This document shows positions 35,165 through 42,490 of a stretch of 64,000 nt of DNA, piece after piece. Each line of letters begins with the position of its first letter. Within the stretch, counting starts at the first letter, position 1. The position numbers were made by a program, and so were the translations under genes. Source of the DNA: JAZLFH01 sp045615705 (GTDB lineage: Bacteria > Bacillota > Clostridia > UMGS1883); the NCBI GenBank assembly GCA_045615705.1, contig JAZLFH010000012.1, positions 1 through 64,000 on the forward strand, given 5' to 3'. The notes below the pieces were generated by a model. That model was not told the DNA's origin, made no database searches, and worked only from the letters and a program-made list of their open reading frames with translations.

Positions 35165-37246
35165 ATGAGAGAAGTAAAAATTGCAAAATCGGCAGGCTTT
35201 TGCTTTGGCGTGAGCAGAGCCTTGGGCATAGTACAAGACGGCGTAAAAAACGGTAAAAAGATTGTTACGGTCGGACCTATTATTCATAACAGACAAATTG
35301 TTGATGAACTTTTAAAAAAAGGCGTAGAAATAATAAAAGAAACAAAGGACGCAAAAAAAGGCGATACAGTGGTAATAAGAAGCCATGGAATCACAAAGGC
35401 GGAAGAAAATGTTTTAAAAGAAAACAAAGTTGACTATATTGATGCGACATGTCCTTTCGTTAAGAAAATTCACAACATTGTGGGCGAAAATTTTTCAAAC
35501 GGCAAAAAAATAGTAATAATCGGAGACGACTCGCACCCCGAAGTTTTGGGAATAAACGGCTGGTGCGAAAATTCGGCAATTGTAATTAAAACCGAAGATG
35601 AAGCAAAACTGCTTTCGGGAAGGGAAAATCTTTGTGTGGTATCTCAGACAACATTTGAAAGAGATACCTATGAGAAAATTGTAAAAATTATAAAAAACTC
35701 TTGCAAAGATGCCGTGTTTTTTGATACAATATGTTCGGCTACCGATGAAAGGCAAAAAAGTGCAGAAGCTTTGGCAAAAAAAAGTGATGTATTTATTGTC
35801 TTGGGCGGACAGCATAGTTCAAATTCGAGAAAACTTTTTGAAATATCAAAAAAGTTTTGCGAAAATACATATTTTGCCGAAGGTTTGTGGGAACTTCCCG
35901 CAGATGTTTTGAAAAAAGGCAAAAAAATAGGGATAACCGCCGGTGCATCTACACCGGATTGGATAATAAAGGAGGTTTTCACAACTATGGTTGATGAAAG
36001 AGGAACAAGTATTGGAAATACAAAGGAAGGAAACGCTGAATTGTCATTTGCAGAAGCACTTGAAGAGTCCCTTGTAACACTCAGTACAGGTAAAGTGGTT
36101 ACGGGTACGGTAATTGGTATAACACCAACAGAAGTGTATGTAAATTTAGGATATAAGGCAGACGGAATCATTCCGGTGGACGAGCTTTCGGACGATCCCG
36201 ATGTTAAAGCAGAAGATATCGTAAAGATTGGCGACACGATTGAGGCTTTTGTAGTAAGAGTCAATGATGTTGAAGGTTATGTAAAACTCAGCAAGAAGAA
36301 GATTGATGCAATCAAGAACTGGGAAAAAATTGAATCAGCGGCAGAGACGGGTGAGGTTCTTCAATGCAGAGTAACGGAAGCGGTTAACCGCGGTGTTGTT
36401 GCAAGCGTATTTGGTTGCAGAGTTTTTGTACCGGCTTCTATGGCGAGCGAGCGTTTTATGAAAGATTTGACTCCGCTTGTCGGAAAGAAGTTCCCGATTA
36501 AGATTGTTGCAATCAGAGAAGACAGACGCGGAAAGAAAGCAATCGGTTCAATCAAGGCTGTTCTTTTGGAAGAAAAGAGCAAGAAGGCAGAAGAGTTCTG
36601 GGCAAATGTTGAAGAAGGCAAACACTATACAGGTGTTGTTAAAGGAATCACAAGTTTCGGTGCATTTGTCGATGTCGGCGGTGTAGAAGGTCTTGTACAC
36701 ATTTCTCAACTTTCCTGGGGCAGAATTAAAAATGCAAGCGAAGTGGTTAAAGAAGGCGATGAGGTAGATGTTTACATCATCGAAGCCAATAAAGAAACAG
36801 GAAAGGTTTCTCTCGGTTACAGAAATCCCGAAGATGACCCTTGGGCAAAGGCAAAGGCAACACTTAATGTTGACGATGTTGTTAATGTAAAAATTGTAAG
36901 ACTTAAACCATTCGGTGCATTCGCAGAGATTATGGAAAACATTGACGGACTTATTCATATTTCGCAGATTGCAAATAAGAGAATAGGTAAGCCCGGCGAT
37001 GTGTTGAAAGTCGGCGAGTGGGTTGATGCCAAGATTACAGACATTGATTGGGAAAAGAAAAAAATCAGCCTTTCAATAAAAGAACTTCTTCCTTCCGAGG
37101 AAGCGCCTAAGAAAGAGGAAAAAGAAGAGGTCGAGGAAGAAACAAAGCAGGAAATATCAGAATCTATTGAAGAAGTAAACACGGAAACAACAGAAGAAGT
37201 TACTGAAGAAGTAAGCAAGGAAACAACAGAAGAAGTTACCGAATAA
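35165..37246 (+). CDS. ispH: IspH-ribosomal protein S1 fusion
   Basis: 693 residues; the ATG has GAGGAG 4 bp upstream. Residues 1 to about 285 are 4-hydroxy-3-methylbut-2-enyl diphosphate reductase, with the three 4Fe-4S cysteines visible in GFCFGV (Cys13), ATCPFV and TICSAT. It makes IPP and DMAPP in the MEP pathway. From about 309, four S1 RNA-binding domains follow (near 309, 395, 485 and 571), then an acidic Glu/Thr-rich tail after about 645. The fusion is known in Clostridia and replaces a separate rpsA. No internal start is obvious, though an ATG at 35989 after AAGGAGG could give a free S1 polypeptide. Confidence 0.95.
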   Translation: MREVKIAKSAGFCFGVSRALGIVQDGVKNGKKIVTVGPIIHNRQIVDELLKKGVEIIKETKDAKKGDTVVIRSHGITKAEENVLKENKVDYIDATCPFVKKIHNIVGENFSNGKKIVIIGDDSHPEVLGINGWCENSAIVIKTEDEAKLLSGRENLCVVSQTTFERDTYEKIVKIIKNSCKDAVFFDTICSATDERQKSAEALAKKSDVFIVLGGQHSSNSRKLFEISKKFCENTYFAEGLWELPADVLKKGKKIGITAGASTPDWIIKEVFTTMVDERGTSIGNTKEGNAELSFAEALEESLVTLSTGKVVTGTVIGITPTEVYVNLGYKADGIIPVDELSDDPDVKAEDIVKIGDTIEAFVVRVNDVEGYVKLSKKKIDAIKNWEKIESAAETGEVLQCRVTEAVNRGVVASVFGCRVFVPASMASERFMKDLTPLVGKKFPIKIVAIREDRRGKKAIGSIKAVLLEEKSKKAEEFWANVEEGKHYTGVVKGITSFGAFVDVGGVEGLVHISQLSWGRIKNASEVVKEGDEVDVYIIEANKETGKVSLGYRNPEDDPWAKAKATLNVDDVVNVKIVRLKPFGAFAEIMENIDGLIHISQIANKRIGKPGDVLKVGEWVDAKITDIDWEKKKISLSIKELLPSEEAPKKEEKEEVEEETKQEISESIEEVNTETTEEVTEEVSKETTEEVTE

Positions 37247-37276
37247 AAAAAAGAGTGGCTAAGCCACTCTTTTTTT
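37247..37276. terminator. bidirectional terminator between ispH-rpsA and SASP
   Basis: AAAAAGAGTGGC pairs with GCCACTCTTTTT around a 2-4 nt loop, with A and T runs on the two sides. Confidence 0.88.
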
Positions 37277-37473
37277 TACTTCATGCGGTTTTCGTAGTCT
37301 TCAATCATTTTCTTAACCATCTGTCCGCCGACAGAACCGTTTTCTCTGCTGGTCTTGTCGCCGTTATATCCGTGGTTTAAAGTAACGCCGACTTCGTTTG
37401 CAGCTTCCATCTTGAACTTATCAAGTGCTGCTCTTGCCTCCGGAACTACATTTCTGTTTTTTCTTGTTGCCAT
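37276..37473 (-). CDS. alpha/beta-type small acid-soluble spore protein
   Basis: 65 residues. The germination-protease site region (KMEAANEVGV) and the GYNGDKTSRENGSVGGQMVKKMI core are conserved. These proteins coat and protect forespore DNA. AAGGAGTG precedes the start. Expression is expected from a forespore sigma-G promoter; I could not place one securely. Confidence 0.96.
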   Translation of the reverse strand: MATRKNRNVVPEARAALDKFKMEAANEVGVTLNHGYNGDKTSRENGSVGGQMVKKMIEDYENRMK

Positions 37474-37536
37474 AATATTTTTACACTCCTTTTATTTGGT
37501 TTCGTTCCTATTTTGAGGCAAAAATTAAAACTTTAT

Positions 37537-38136
37537 TCATTCAATTTTTTCCAATTTATTTACCGACACCTCGTAGGCAGTTCTGTCTTCAATTTCAAAA
37601 TCCGAAATTTTCTTTTGATATTTTCTTGATTGCAGTCTTCCGGATATAAAAATGTTGTCGCCGACATCAAAAAGCGAAGATATGCGTGCGTTTTGTCCCC
37701 ACGCAATGGTCGGAATATAGTCGGAACGGTTAAAAGAGCGGTTAACGGCTACTATCATATCCGTTATTTCTCTGCCGAGAGGTGTTTGGCGGTAGGTTGG
37801 AGGTTTGCACAAAAAAGCGTTAAGTTCAATCTCGTTTTTATAGTCGTCAAACGGGGAAAGTTTTATGCTGTGGCAAAAAACAGTGAGTACAAGTTTTGTT
37901 TTTGAACCGATAAACCTGTTATAAGAGCGAAGTTCACCTATAACGCTTATTCTGTCGCCGGTATTTAACTCATTTGGGATTAACTTTTCGCTCAGGGTAA
38001 ATGGTATAAAGTCGAAAGTGTCGCTGAGGCGTGCTACATTCAAAGTACCGTTGTAAAAATGCTCTCCTTTAACACTGTGGCTGTAATTAAGACCTTCTGA
38101 AAGATCTCCGCAAAGGCGGATTGAATTATTATCCAA
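37537..38136 (-). CDS. single-stranded DNA-binding protein-like, OB fold
   Basis: 199 residues from the TTG at 38136, which has AAAGGAG 8 bp upstream; the longer frame would begin inside the previous gene. Two OB-fold stretches can be seen: about 1-95 (GDRISVIGELRSY) and about 100-195 (a typical SSB pattern with GREITDMIVAVNR, IPTIAWGQNAR and DNIFISGRLQSRKY). Clostridia carry such extra SSB-like proteins of unclear role. The longer frame overlaps the deacetylase 3' end. Confidence 0.8.
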   Translation of the reverse strand: MDNNSIRLCGDLSEGLNYSHSVKGEHFYNGTLNVARLSDTFDFIPFTLSEKLIPNELNTGDRISVIGELRSYNRFIGSKTKLVLTVFCHSIKLSPFDDYKNEIELNAFLCKPPTYRQTPLGREITDMIVAVNRSFNRSDYIPTIAWGQNARISSLFDVGDNIFISGRLQSRKYQKKISDFEIEDRTAYEVSVNKLEKIE

Positions 38137-38149
38137 TATGTACACTCCT

Positions 38150-38905
38150 TTAATTTTTAAATTGTCTGCCCTCATGGTTTATAGAGTAATTGTCTTTGTA
38201 AATTAAATCCGAAACAGTGGTAAAACTGTACCCTTCGTTTGAAAGCGAATCTAAAATATCGCCGATACTTTTTGCCGTATTTTCAGTTCCGTTGTGGAAA
38301 AGAATGATTGAACCGGATTTTACTCTGTCAAGAATTCGTTTTTTCATTTGTTCTTTTGTGTAGCCACGCCAGTCAAGACTGTCTGTATCCCATTGAATTA
38401 ATGTGTGGTTTGATTCTTTAACGGCAATGACACTGTTATTGTCATAGTCGCCGGACGGTGCACGGACAAGGGTTGTGCGTACACCCAAAATACTTTCTGT
38501 TACATCATCGCATTTATTAATATCAGATATGATTTCTTCCTTGCTTAGTTTTGAATACAAGGTGTGATTATAACTGTGGTTTGCTATTTCGTGTCCTTGT
38601 GAGTAAATCTTTTTTAGGGCATCGGGGTATTTTTCCGCCCAAGTACCTACAATAAAAAATGTACACTTAGCGTTTCTTTCATTGAGTTCGTCTAAAATTA
38701 TATCAATATCGTCTGCGTTCCAAGCACAGTTAAAGGTTACGGCAATTTTTTTATCATTTCGTTCAACACTGTAAACAGGGATTTCCTTTTCTGTTGCCGA
38801 TGCCTCTTTTATGCCGTGATACGAAAGAGGTACAATCCCTGCGATTAAGACCGTAATTAAAACGATAACAATGATGGCATATTTATCAAAAACAAAGATT
38901 TTCAA
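38150..38905 (-). CDS. polysaccharide deacetylase, PdaB-like
   Basis: 251 residues. An N-terminal membrane anchor (about 8-30) is followed by a NodB domain. Motif 1 reads TFNCAW, so the usual Asp is Asn; the zinc motif HxxxH is HSYNH; RAPSGDYD and the LFHNG end are conserved. In Bacillus, PdaB is needed for spore cortex stability. The neighbouring cwlD, with which it overlaps by 4 bp, supports a cortex role. Confidence 0.88.
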   Translation of the reverse strand: MKIFVFDKYAIIVIVLITVLIAGIVPLSYHGIKEASATEKEIPVYSVERNDKKIAVTFNCAWNADDIDIILDELNERNAKCTFFIVGTWAEKYPDALKKIYSQGHEIANHSYNHTLYSKLSKEEIISDINKCDDVTESILGVRTTLVRAPSGDYDNNSVIAVKESNHTLIQWDTDSLDWRGYTKEQMKKRILDRVKSGSIILFHNGTENTAKSIGDILDSLSNEGYSFTTVSDLIYKDNYSINHEGRQFKN

Positions 38906-39615
38906 TGTTTATCGCCTCCGACACATTCATAATATTTTATTATCCCATCGCATATAGATGCCGAAACCCTTTTTTGGTAGTCGTCCGTGTTTAAAAGTGC
39001 TTCTTCATCGGGATTGGATAAAAATCCGCACTCTGCAATTACGGTTGGTATTTTGGAATTTTTTAAAAGATATATGTTTCTCCCCGGGGCTTTTACGCTT
39101 CGGGTTTGGTTTTTTTCATCAATTTTTCTAAACTCTTCTTGAATTAATTCCGCCAAAAGAACCGATTGCAAAAAGTTTTCCGAATATATAACTTCACCGC
39201 CACGATATTTTGACTGCATAAAATTGTTCATGTGAATGCTTACCGCAATGTCGGCGTTCGACTCATTAATTATGTCTACACGCTTTTTTAGGTCGTCTTT
39301 TTTCTTTTCACGGATTGACTCCTTATCGGAGATTCCGTATTCGTCCTCACGAGTCATAATGACGGTAAAACCGCGGTTTACAAGTTCTTCTTTAAGATTG
39401 TTTGTAACTTTTAGATTAATTTCACTTTCAATCGTTCCGCTTTTACCGACCGCACCGCCGTCAGGCGAGCCGTGTCCTGCGTCTAAGACTATAACCTTGC
39501 TGTTTTGGTGAACAAAGTTAGAAGTGGGATTACTCTTTTTTGGAATTGCTATTGCAACGGCAAAAATAACGGCAATTGCTAAAACTATTGACCTTTTCTT
39601 GACAACGAGAAACAT
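38902..39615 (-). CDS. cwlD: N-acetylmuramoyl-L-alanine amidase CwlD
   Basis: 237 residues. A signal/anchor segment (about 8-25) precedes an Amidase_3 domain with the zinc ligands in LDAGHG, the Glu in ESEINLK and SIHMN, and the catalytic AECGFLSN. CwlD with a PdaA-type deacetylase makes muramic-delta-lactam in the spore cortex. The pairing with a deacetylase gene fits that pathway. Confidence 0.92.
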   Translation of the reverse strand: MFLVVKKRSIVLAIAVIFAVAIAIPKKSNPTSNFVHQNSKVIVLDAGHGSPDGGAVGKSGTIESEINLKVTNNLKEELVNRGFTVIMTREDEYGISDKESIREKKKDDLKKRVDIINESNADIAVSIHMNNFMQSKYRGGEVIYSENFLQSVLLAELIQEEFRKIDEKNQTRSVKAPGRNIYLLKNSKIPTVIAECGFLSNPDEEALLNTDDYQKRVSASICDGIIKYYECVGGDKH

Positions 39616-39694
39616 AAAATCACCTGTGATACAAGTTTATTATTGATTTCGTTGTGATATTCTATAAAATTTTGTATAAAATAAAATAAAAGGC

Positions 39695-39723
39695 TTGCAT
39701 AATCAAAAAAGATGTGTTATAAT
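39695..39723 (+). promoter_or_regulatory. tRNA-Cys promoter
   Basis: TTGCAT at 39695-39700, 17-bp spacer, TATAAT at 39718-39723. Confidence 0.8.
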
Positions 39724-39736
39724 CCCAAATGTTAAC

Positions 39737-39810
39737 GGCACCATAGCCAAGTGGTAAGGCAGAGGCCTGCAAAGCCTTTATCCCCAGTTCAAGTCTGGGT
39801 GGTGCCTCCA
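39737..39810 (+). tRNA. tRNA-Cys (GCA)
   Basis: 74 nt with encoded CCA. The acceptor stem GGCACCA pairs with the 3' end TGGTGCC, the discriminator is T, the anticodon loop is CTGCAAA (anticodon GCA), and GTTCAAG lies in the T arm. Confidence 0.97.
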
Positions 39811-39811
39811 G

Positions 39812-39843
39812 AAAAAACGACAAGTGGAAACTTGTCGTTTTTT
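39812..39843 (+). terminator. tRNA-Cys terminator
   Basis: AAAAAACGACAAG (39812-39824) pairs with CTTGTCGTTTTTT (39831-39843). The hairpin array starts immediately after its T run. Confidence 0.92.
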
Positions 39844-40019
39844 CAACTAAATCCGTCCTTACGGACGGGTGAAATCGCCTGCGGCGATGAAATCTGCTTC
39901 GCAGATGAAATCCGACTTCGTCGTGTTAAAGAGGACGGATTTAATTTCACCAAAGCCGAAGGCTTTGATTTCATCCAAAACAAGTTTTGGATTTCACCGT
40001 GACGGAGTCACGATTTCAT
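39844..40019 (+). repeat. hairpin-module array 1
   Basis: Seven short perfect or near-perfect hairpins, loops 2-4 nt, are separated by 7-9 bp spacers reading ATGAAAT/GTGAAAT in the left part and ATTTCAT/ATTTCAC in the right. In order, the stems are CCGTCC/GGACGG, CGCC/GGCG, CTGC/GCAG, CGAC/GTCG, then a linker containing GGACGGATTTAATTTCACC, AAAGCC/GGCTTT, CCAAAAC/GTTTTGG and CGTGAC/GTCACG. Array 2 (40730-40859) is an inverted copy with the same ends but without two modules. An 83-codon frame crosses it but is a by-product of the repeats. Confidence 0.9.
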
Positions 40020-40058
40020 TAATAATAACAGATATCTATATTGTCTACGATTTTCAAA

Positions 40059-40094
40059 AAAAAAGCACTTTGCGAAACGCAAAGTGCTTTTTTA
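40059..40094. terminator. bidirectional terminator hairpin
   Basis: AAAAAGCACTTTGCG pairs with CGCAAAGTGCTTTTT around an AAA loop, with A and T runs on the two sides. It lies downstream of the minus-strand zinc-ribbon gene. Confidence 0.88.
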
Positions 40095-40119
40095 AATTGT
40101 GGATAAAAAACATCAAAAT

Positions 40120-40407
40120 TTATGCTCGGAAATTATGTCCGCATTCGTGACAATAGTAAATTCTTCTTCTGTTTGAAAACCATCTTCTGGATTGCCAAAC
40201 ATGTCCTTTTCCTGATGTATTCTTTAAAATAGCCATCCACCAGTCATAACAAATGAAAATCATTAAACCAATACACCATTTTATCATTATCCATATAAAA
40301 TAATAGATTCCGAACAAAATAGTCCATAAACAACCATGTTTATTCATTTCATTTGACAGCTGAACCTTTGTACTACCGCATTTTGGACATTTTACATTGA
40401 TTGCCAA
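40120..40407 (-). CDS. small membrane protein with split zinc ribbon
   Basis: 95 residues; the ATG has AAAGGAGAAAAG upstream. CPKCG at residues 7-11 and CHECG near the C-terminus form the two halves of a zinc ribbon. Between them is a hydrophobic segment (about 27-60, rich in Trp, Ile and Phe) that could be one or two membrane helices. I know no function. It is the only credible protein gene in the repeat island between the two tRNA genes. Confidence 0.75.
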   Translation of the reverse strand: MAINVKCPKCGSTKVQLSNEMNKHGCLWTILFGIYYFIWIMIKWCIGLMIFICYDWWMAILKNTSGKGHVWQSRRWFSNRRRIYYCHECGHNFRA

Positions 40408-40437
40408 TTTTCTTTTCTCCTTTGTATTAATTAAAAA

Positions 40438-40459
40438 ATGCGTCTACCGAAGCAGACGC
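40438..40459. other. hairpin upstream of the zinc-ribbon gene
   Basis: TGCGTCT pairs with AGACGCA around an 8-nt loop, about 30 bp before the start codon on the minus strand. It could be a leader hairpin; without a clear T run it is not a convincing terminator. Confidence 0.45.
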
Positions 40460-40460
40460 A

Positions 40461-40729
40461 CAAAAAACGCAAACTCCGATAGTCGCCAAACTAATCATAC
40501 ACAAAATGAGCTATTATACATACCTACATTGTGGAGCTTGCTGTTTTTAACAACATTCAACAATATAAGTATGCAAATATGAAGCCCATTTTATTAAAAA
40601 ATAAAATAACTCAATTTTGCGTAAATATTTAATTAGTTTGGCATAATTATTGTACCTTCCTTCTTCCTTCTTACATATTACTTTTTACTTTCCAAAAATC
40701 GTGTATGATATAGATATCCGATTATTTTT
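40461..40729. other. AT-rich stretch with a decayed repeat
   Basis: No gene is seen. At about 40650-40697 the minus strand resembles the GA-rich half of the 91-bp repeats at the left edge (ATTTTTGGAAAGTAA, GGAAGAAG and GTAC-like parts shared), with indels. Confidence 0.55.
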
Positions 40730-40859
40730 ATGAAATCGTGGCTTTGCCACGGTGAAATTAAATCCGTCCTCTTTAACCCGACGAAGTCGGATTTCATCTG
40801 CGATAGCAGATTTCATCGCCGCAGGCAATTTCACCCGTCCGATAGGACGGATTTAGTTG
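40730..40859 (-). repeat. hairpin-module array 2 (inverted relative to array 1)
   Basis: Read on the minus strand it begins CAACTAAATCCGTCC like array 1. It keeps modules 1-4, the same linker and the last module, and lacks the AAAGCC and CCAAAAC modules. Loops differ (TATC for TTAC; TAT-type for TTC). The last stem is GTGGC/GCCAC against GTGAC/GTCAC in array 1, a compensatory pair change. Confidence 0.9.
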
Positions 40860-40890
40860 AAAAAAGCACCGACAAAGTCGATGCTTTTTT
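40860..40890 (-). terminator. tRNA-type terminator between the tRNA-Arg fragment and array 2
   Basis: AAAAAAGCACCGAC pairs with GTCGATGCTTTTTT (one mismatch) around an AAA loop. On the minus strand it follows the tRNA-Arg 3' fragment and precedes array 2, just as the tRNA-Cys terminator precedes array 1. Confidence 0.85.
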
Positions 40891-40892
40891 CA

Positions 40893-40910
40893 TGGCGTGC
40901 CATGAGGGAT
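40893..40910 (-). repeat. 18-bp duplicate of the tRNA-Arg 3' end
   Basis: Identical to 41091-41108, the last 18 nt of the tRNA-Arg gene including CCA. It marks an attachment-site-like direct repeat or a leftover tRNA end. Confidence 0.85.
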
Positions 40911-40961
40911 ACAGATGCTACGCATCTTGCGTGCTTGCCCACCCAAATGCTTCGCATTTCG
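40911..40961. other. two further small hairpins
   Basis: AGATGC TAC GCATCT (40914-40928) and AAATGC TTC GCATTT (40945-40959) share the style of the array modules (6-bp stem, 3-nt loop) but not their spacers. Confidence 0.65.
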
Positions 40962-41046
40962 GTACCGGGCTTTGCACCAACTTCGCTAAAAACGGTTATC
41001 AACCGTTTTTTTAACGCTCGTTGCCCTCTCAGGGTTTAAGTCCCAA
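40962..41046 (-). repeat. structured dispersed repeat, copy B
   Basis: Reverse complement of a relative of 428-508. Conserved parts include GAGAGGGC, ACGAGCGT, TTGATAA and TTTTTAGCG. The central stem carries G-C where copy A has A-T on both strands. The two copies lie about 40 kb apart in inverted orientation. Confidence 0.75.
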
Positions 41047-41059
41047 TATAGAAACATTA

Positions 41060-41088
41060 AAGCAGAGAACATAAAATGTTCTCTGCTT
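41060..41088 (-). terminator. tRNA-Arg terminator
   Basis: AGCAGAGAACAT pairs with ATGTTCTCTGCT, with T-rich sequence following on the minus strand. Confidence 0.8.
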
Positions 41089-41090
41089 TT

Positions 41091-41167
41091 TGGCGTGCCA
41101 TGAGGGATTCGAACCCCCGACCTTATGGTCCGTAGCCATACGCTCTATCCAGCTGAGCTAATGGCAC
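41091..41167 (-). tRNA. tRNA-Arg (ACG)
   Basis: 77 nt with encoded CCA. The acceptor GTGCCAT pairs with ATGGCAC, the discriminator is G, the anticodon loop is CTACGGA (ACG, reading CGN after A34 deamination), and GGTTCGAAT lies in the T arm. Confidence 0.97.
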
Positions 41168-41187
41168 AAATTTTCTACGCAAAAAGT

Positions 41188-41216
41188 ATTGTACCACAAG
41201 AAGGACTAAAAAGCAA
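41188..41216 (-). promoter_or_regulatory. tRNA-Arg promoter
   Basis: On the minus strand: TTGCTT (41216-41211), 17-bp spacer, TACAAT (41193-41188). Confidence 0.65.
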
Positions 41217-41248
41217 ACAAAATTTTGATTTTTTTTAGAGTTTTTTAA

Positions 41249-42133
41249 TTACAGTAAGACTTCACTAAAAACTCTTCTGAAATTATTATAAGCAATGTCT
41301 TTAACAACATCTTCCGGGTAGTTTCTTTTTAGAAGTTCATCGAAGATTTTGTTAAGTTCCGCCACACCAAAAATTCCATCGGGGAGTGCATCAACTCCGT
41401 CAAAGTCAGTTCCTATGCCTATATTCTTTTCGCCGCCCAATGAAAGAAAATGCTCGATGTGGTCAATTACCGTATCAATATTACTGTTATCACCCAAAAA
41501 GTCGGCACAAAGATTAATTCCGACTACACCACGGTTTAAAATAATTGCCTTAAATTCCTCATCTGTAAGATTTCTCTTGTATTTTGGGTTAACTGTTCGT
41601 GAATTTGAGTGAGATGCGACTACGGGATTTTTGGAATACTCCAAAACATCAAAAAAACTCTTATCGCCTATGTGTGATACATCAATTACTACACCCAAAA
41701 AATATGCCCTGTCAATAATTTTGCGTCCGAAGTCGGTAAGCCCATGGTCAACATCGTTTGCAATACTTGATGCTGCTTCATTTCGGTTATTCCATGTAAG
41801 AGTAAGAAGCCTCATGCCTCTTTTATAAAAATAGTCAAACGCACTCATACTGCCTCTGAAAGCATCTGCTCCTTCGAGAGCCAAAACCGCACAAAACGGA
41901 TTATTCAAATCATCACGGCAAGTAACTTTTGTAAGATTATGCCTTCTTATCACTCTGTCGAAGCGTGGAAGTATTCTTTTGGTATAAGAAAATGCGGGGT
42001 AGTATTCGGGGCAAATTGCGAAAATTTGAGTATAGAACGGGTACAAAAACATATCGGAAATTTCAAGTTGAGGATTTTCTCTAACTGACAGCGTATCGCA
42101 ATGTGCATCAAAAACCCCATATTTAAAAGGCAT
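41249..42133 (-). CDS. membrane dipeptidase (peptidase M19)
   Basis: 294 residues from the ATG at 42133, which has GAGGTGG upstream and overlaps the yraN end by 11 bp. Metal-site motifs are FDAHCDTL (HxD), the Glu in LALEGADAF, VSHIG, ASHSNSR and GTDFDG. The family cleaves dipeptides, including those with D-residues. No signal sequence, so probably cytoplasmic despite the family name. Confidence 0.9.
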   Translation of the reverse strand: MPFKYGVFDAHCDTLSVRENPQLEISDMFLYPFYTQIFAICPEYYPAFSYTKRILPRFDRVIRRHNLTKVTCRDDLNNPFCAVLALEGADAFRGSMSAFDYFYKRGMRLLTLTWNNRNEAASSIANDVDHGLTDFGRKIIDRAYFLGVVIDVSHIGDKSFFDVLEYSKNPVVASHSNSRTVNPKYKRNLTDEEFKAIILNRGVVGINLCADFLGDNSNIDTVIDHIEHFLSLGGEKNIGIGTDFDGVDALPDGIFGVAELNKIFDELLKRNYPEDVVKDIAYNNFRRVFSEVLL

Positions 42134-42488
42134 CTTTAACCACCTCAACTTCGGGTTTAATAAGTTTTTTATCATTGTAGTCGGAAACAACAGAAACAAA
42201 ATCAAACCGAGTAAAAGAATCCGAAAGACCTCGCTCACTAAGATAAATCAAAGCCGTTTTTTTAATTCTTTCTATCTTTTTATAATTAATAGATTCACTC
42301 GGTGAAACAACAGCATTTCTTTTTTTCAGTCGAACCTCTACAAAGCAAATGTATTCTTTATCCTGTGCTATAATGTCAATTTCCCCAAAACGAGAGTGAT
42401 AATTTCTGTCTAAAATCTTATACTTATTCTTTTTTAAAACTTTTACGGCAAGTTCTTCGCCCAAAACACCAATATCTTTTCTTTCCAT
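42123..42488 (-). CDS. YraN-family endonuclease-like protein (UPF0102)
   Basis: 121 residues with the family features GVLGEELAVKVLKKN, ILDRNYHSRFGEIDIIAQD and the FVEVRLKKRN strand, a PD-(D/E)xK-like active-site layout (E, D and ExR/K). It lies next to rnhB, its usual neighbour. Biological role not settled. Confidence 0.92.
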   Translation of the reverse strand: MERKDIGVLGEELAVKVLKKNKYKILDRNYHSRFGEIDIIAQDKEYICFVEVRLKKRNAVVSPSESINYKKIERIKKTALIYLSERGLSDSFTRFDFVSVVSDYNDKKLIKPEVEVVKDAF

Positions 42489-42490
42489 AA

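Noticed and set aside
39844..40019. CRISPR array
   Set aside because: The units are unequal palindromes with 7-9 bp AT-rich spacers, not direct repeats of constant length with unique 30-40 bp spacers, and no cas genes are present.
39751..40150. Open frames of 83 and 93 codons over tRNA-Cys and array 1
   Set aside because: They cross a tRNA, its terminator and the hairpin modules and have no ribosome-binding site; their length comes from repeat composition.
40730..41039. Open frames of 94 and 60 codons over array 2 and repeat B
   Set aside because: They follow the repeats, resemble only other mis-annotated repeat translations, and cross the tRNA-Arg fragment.
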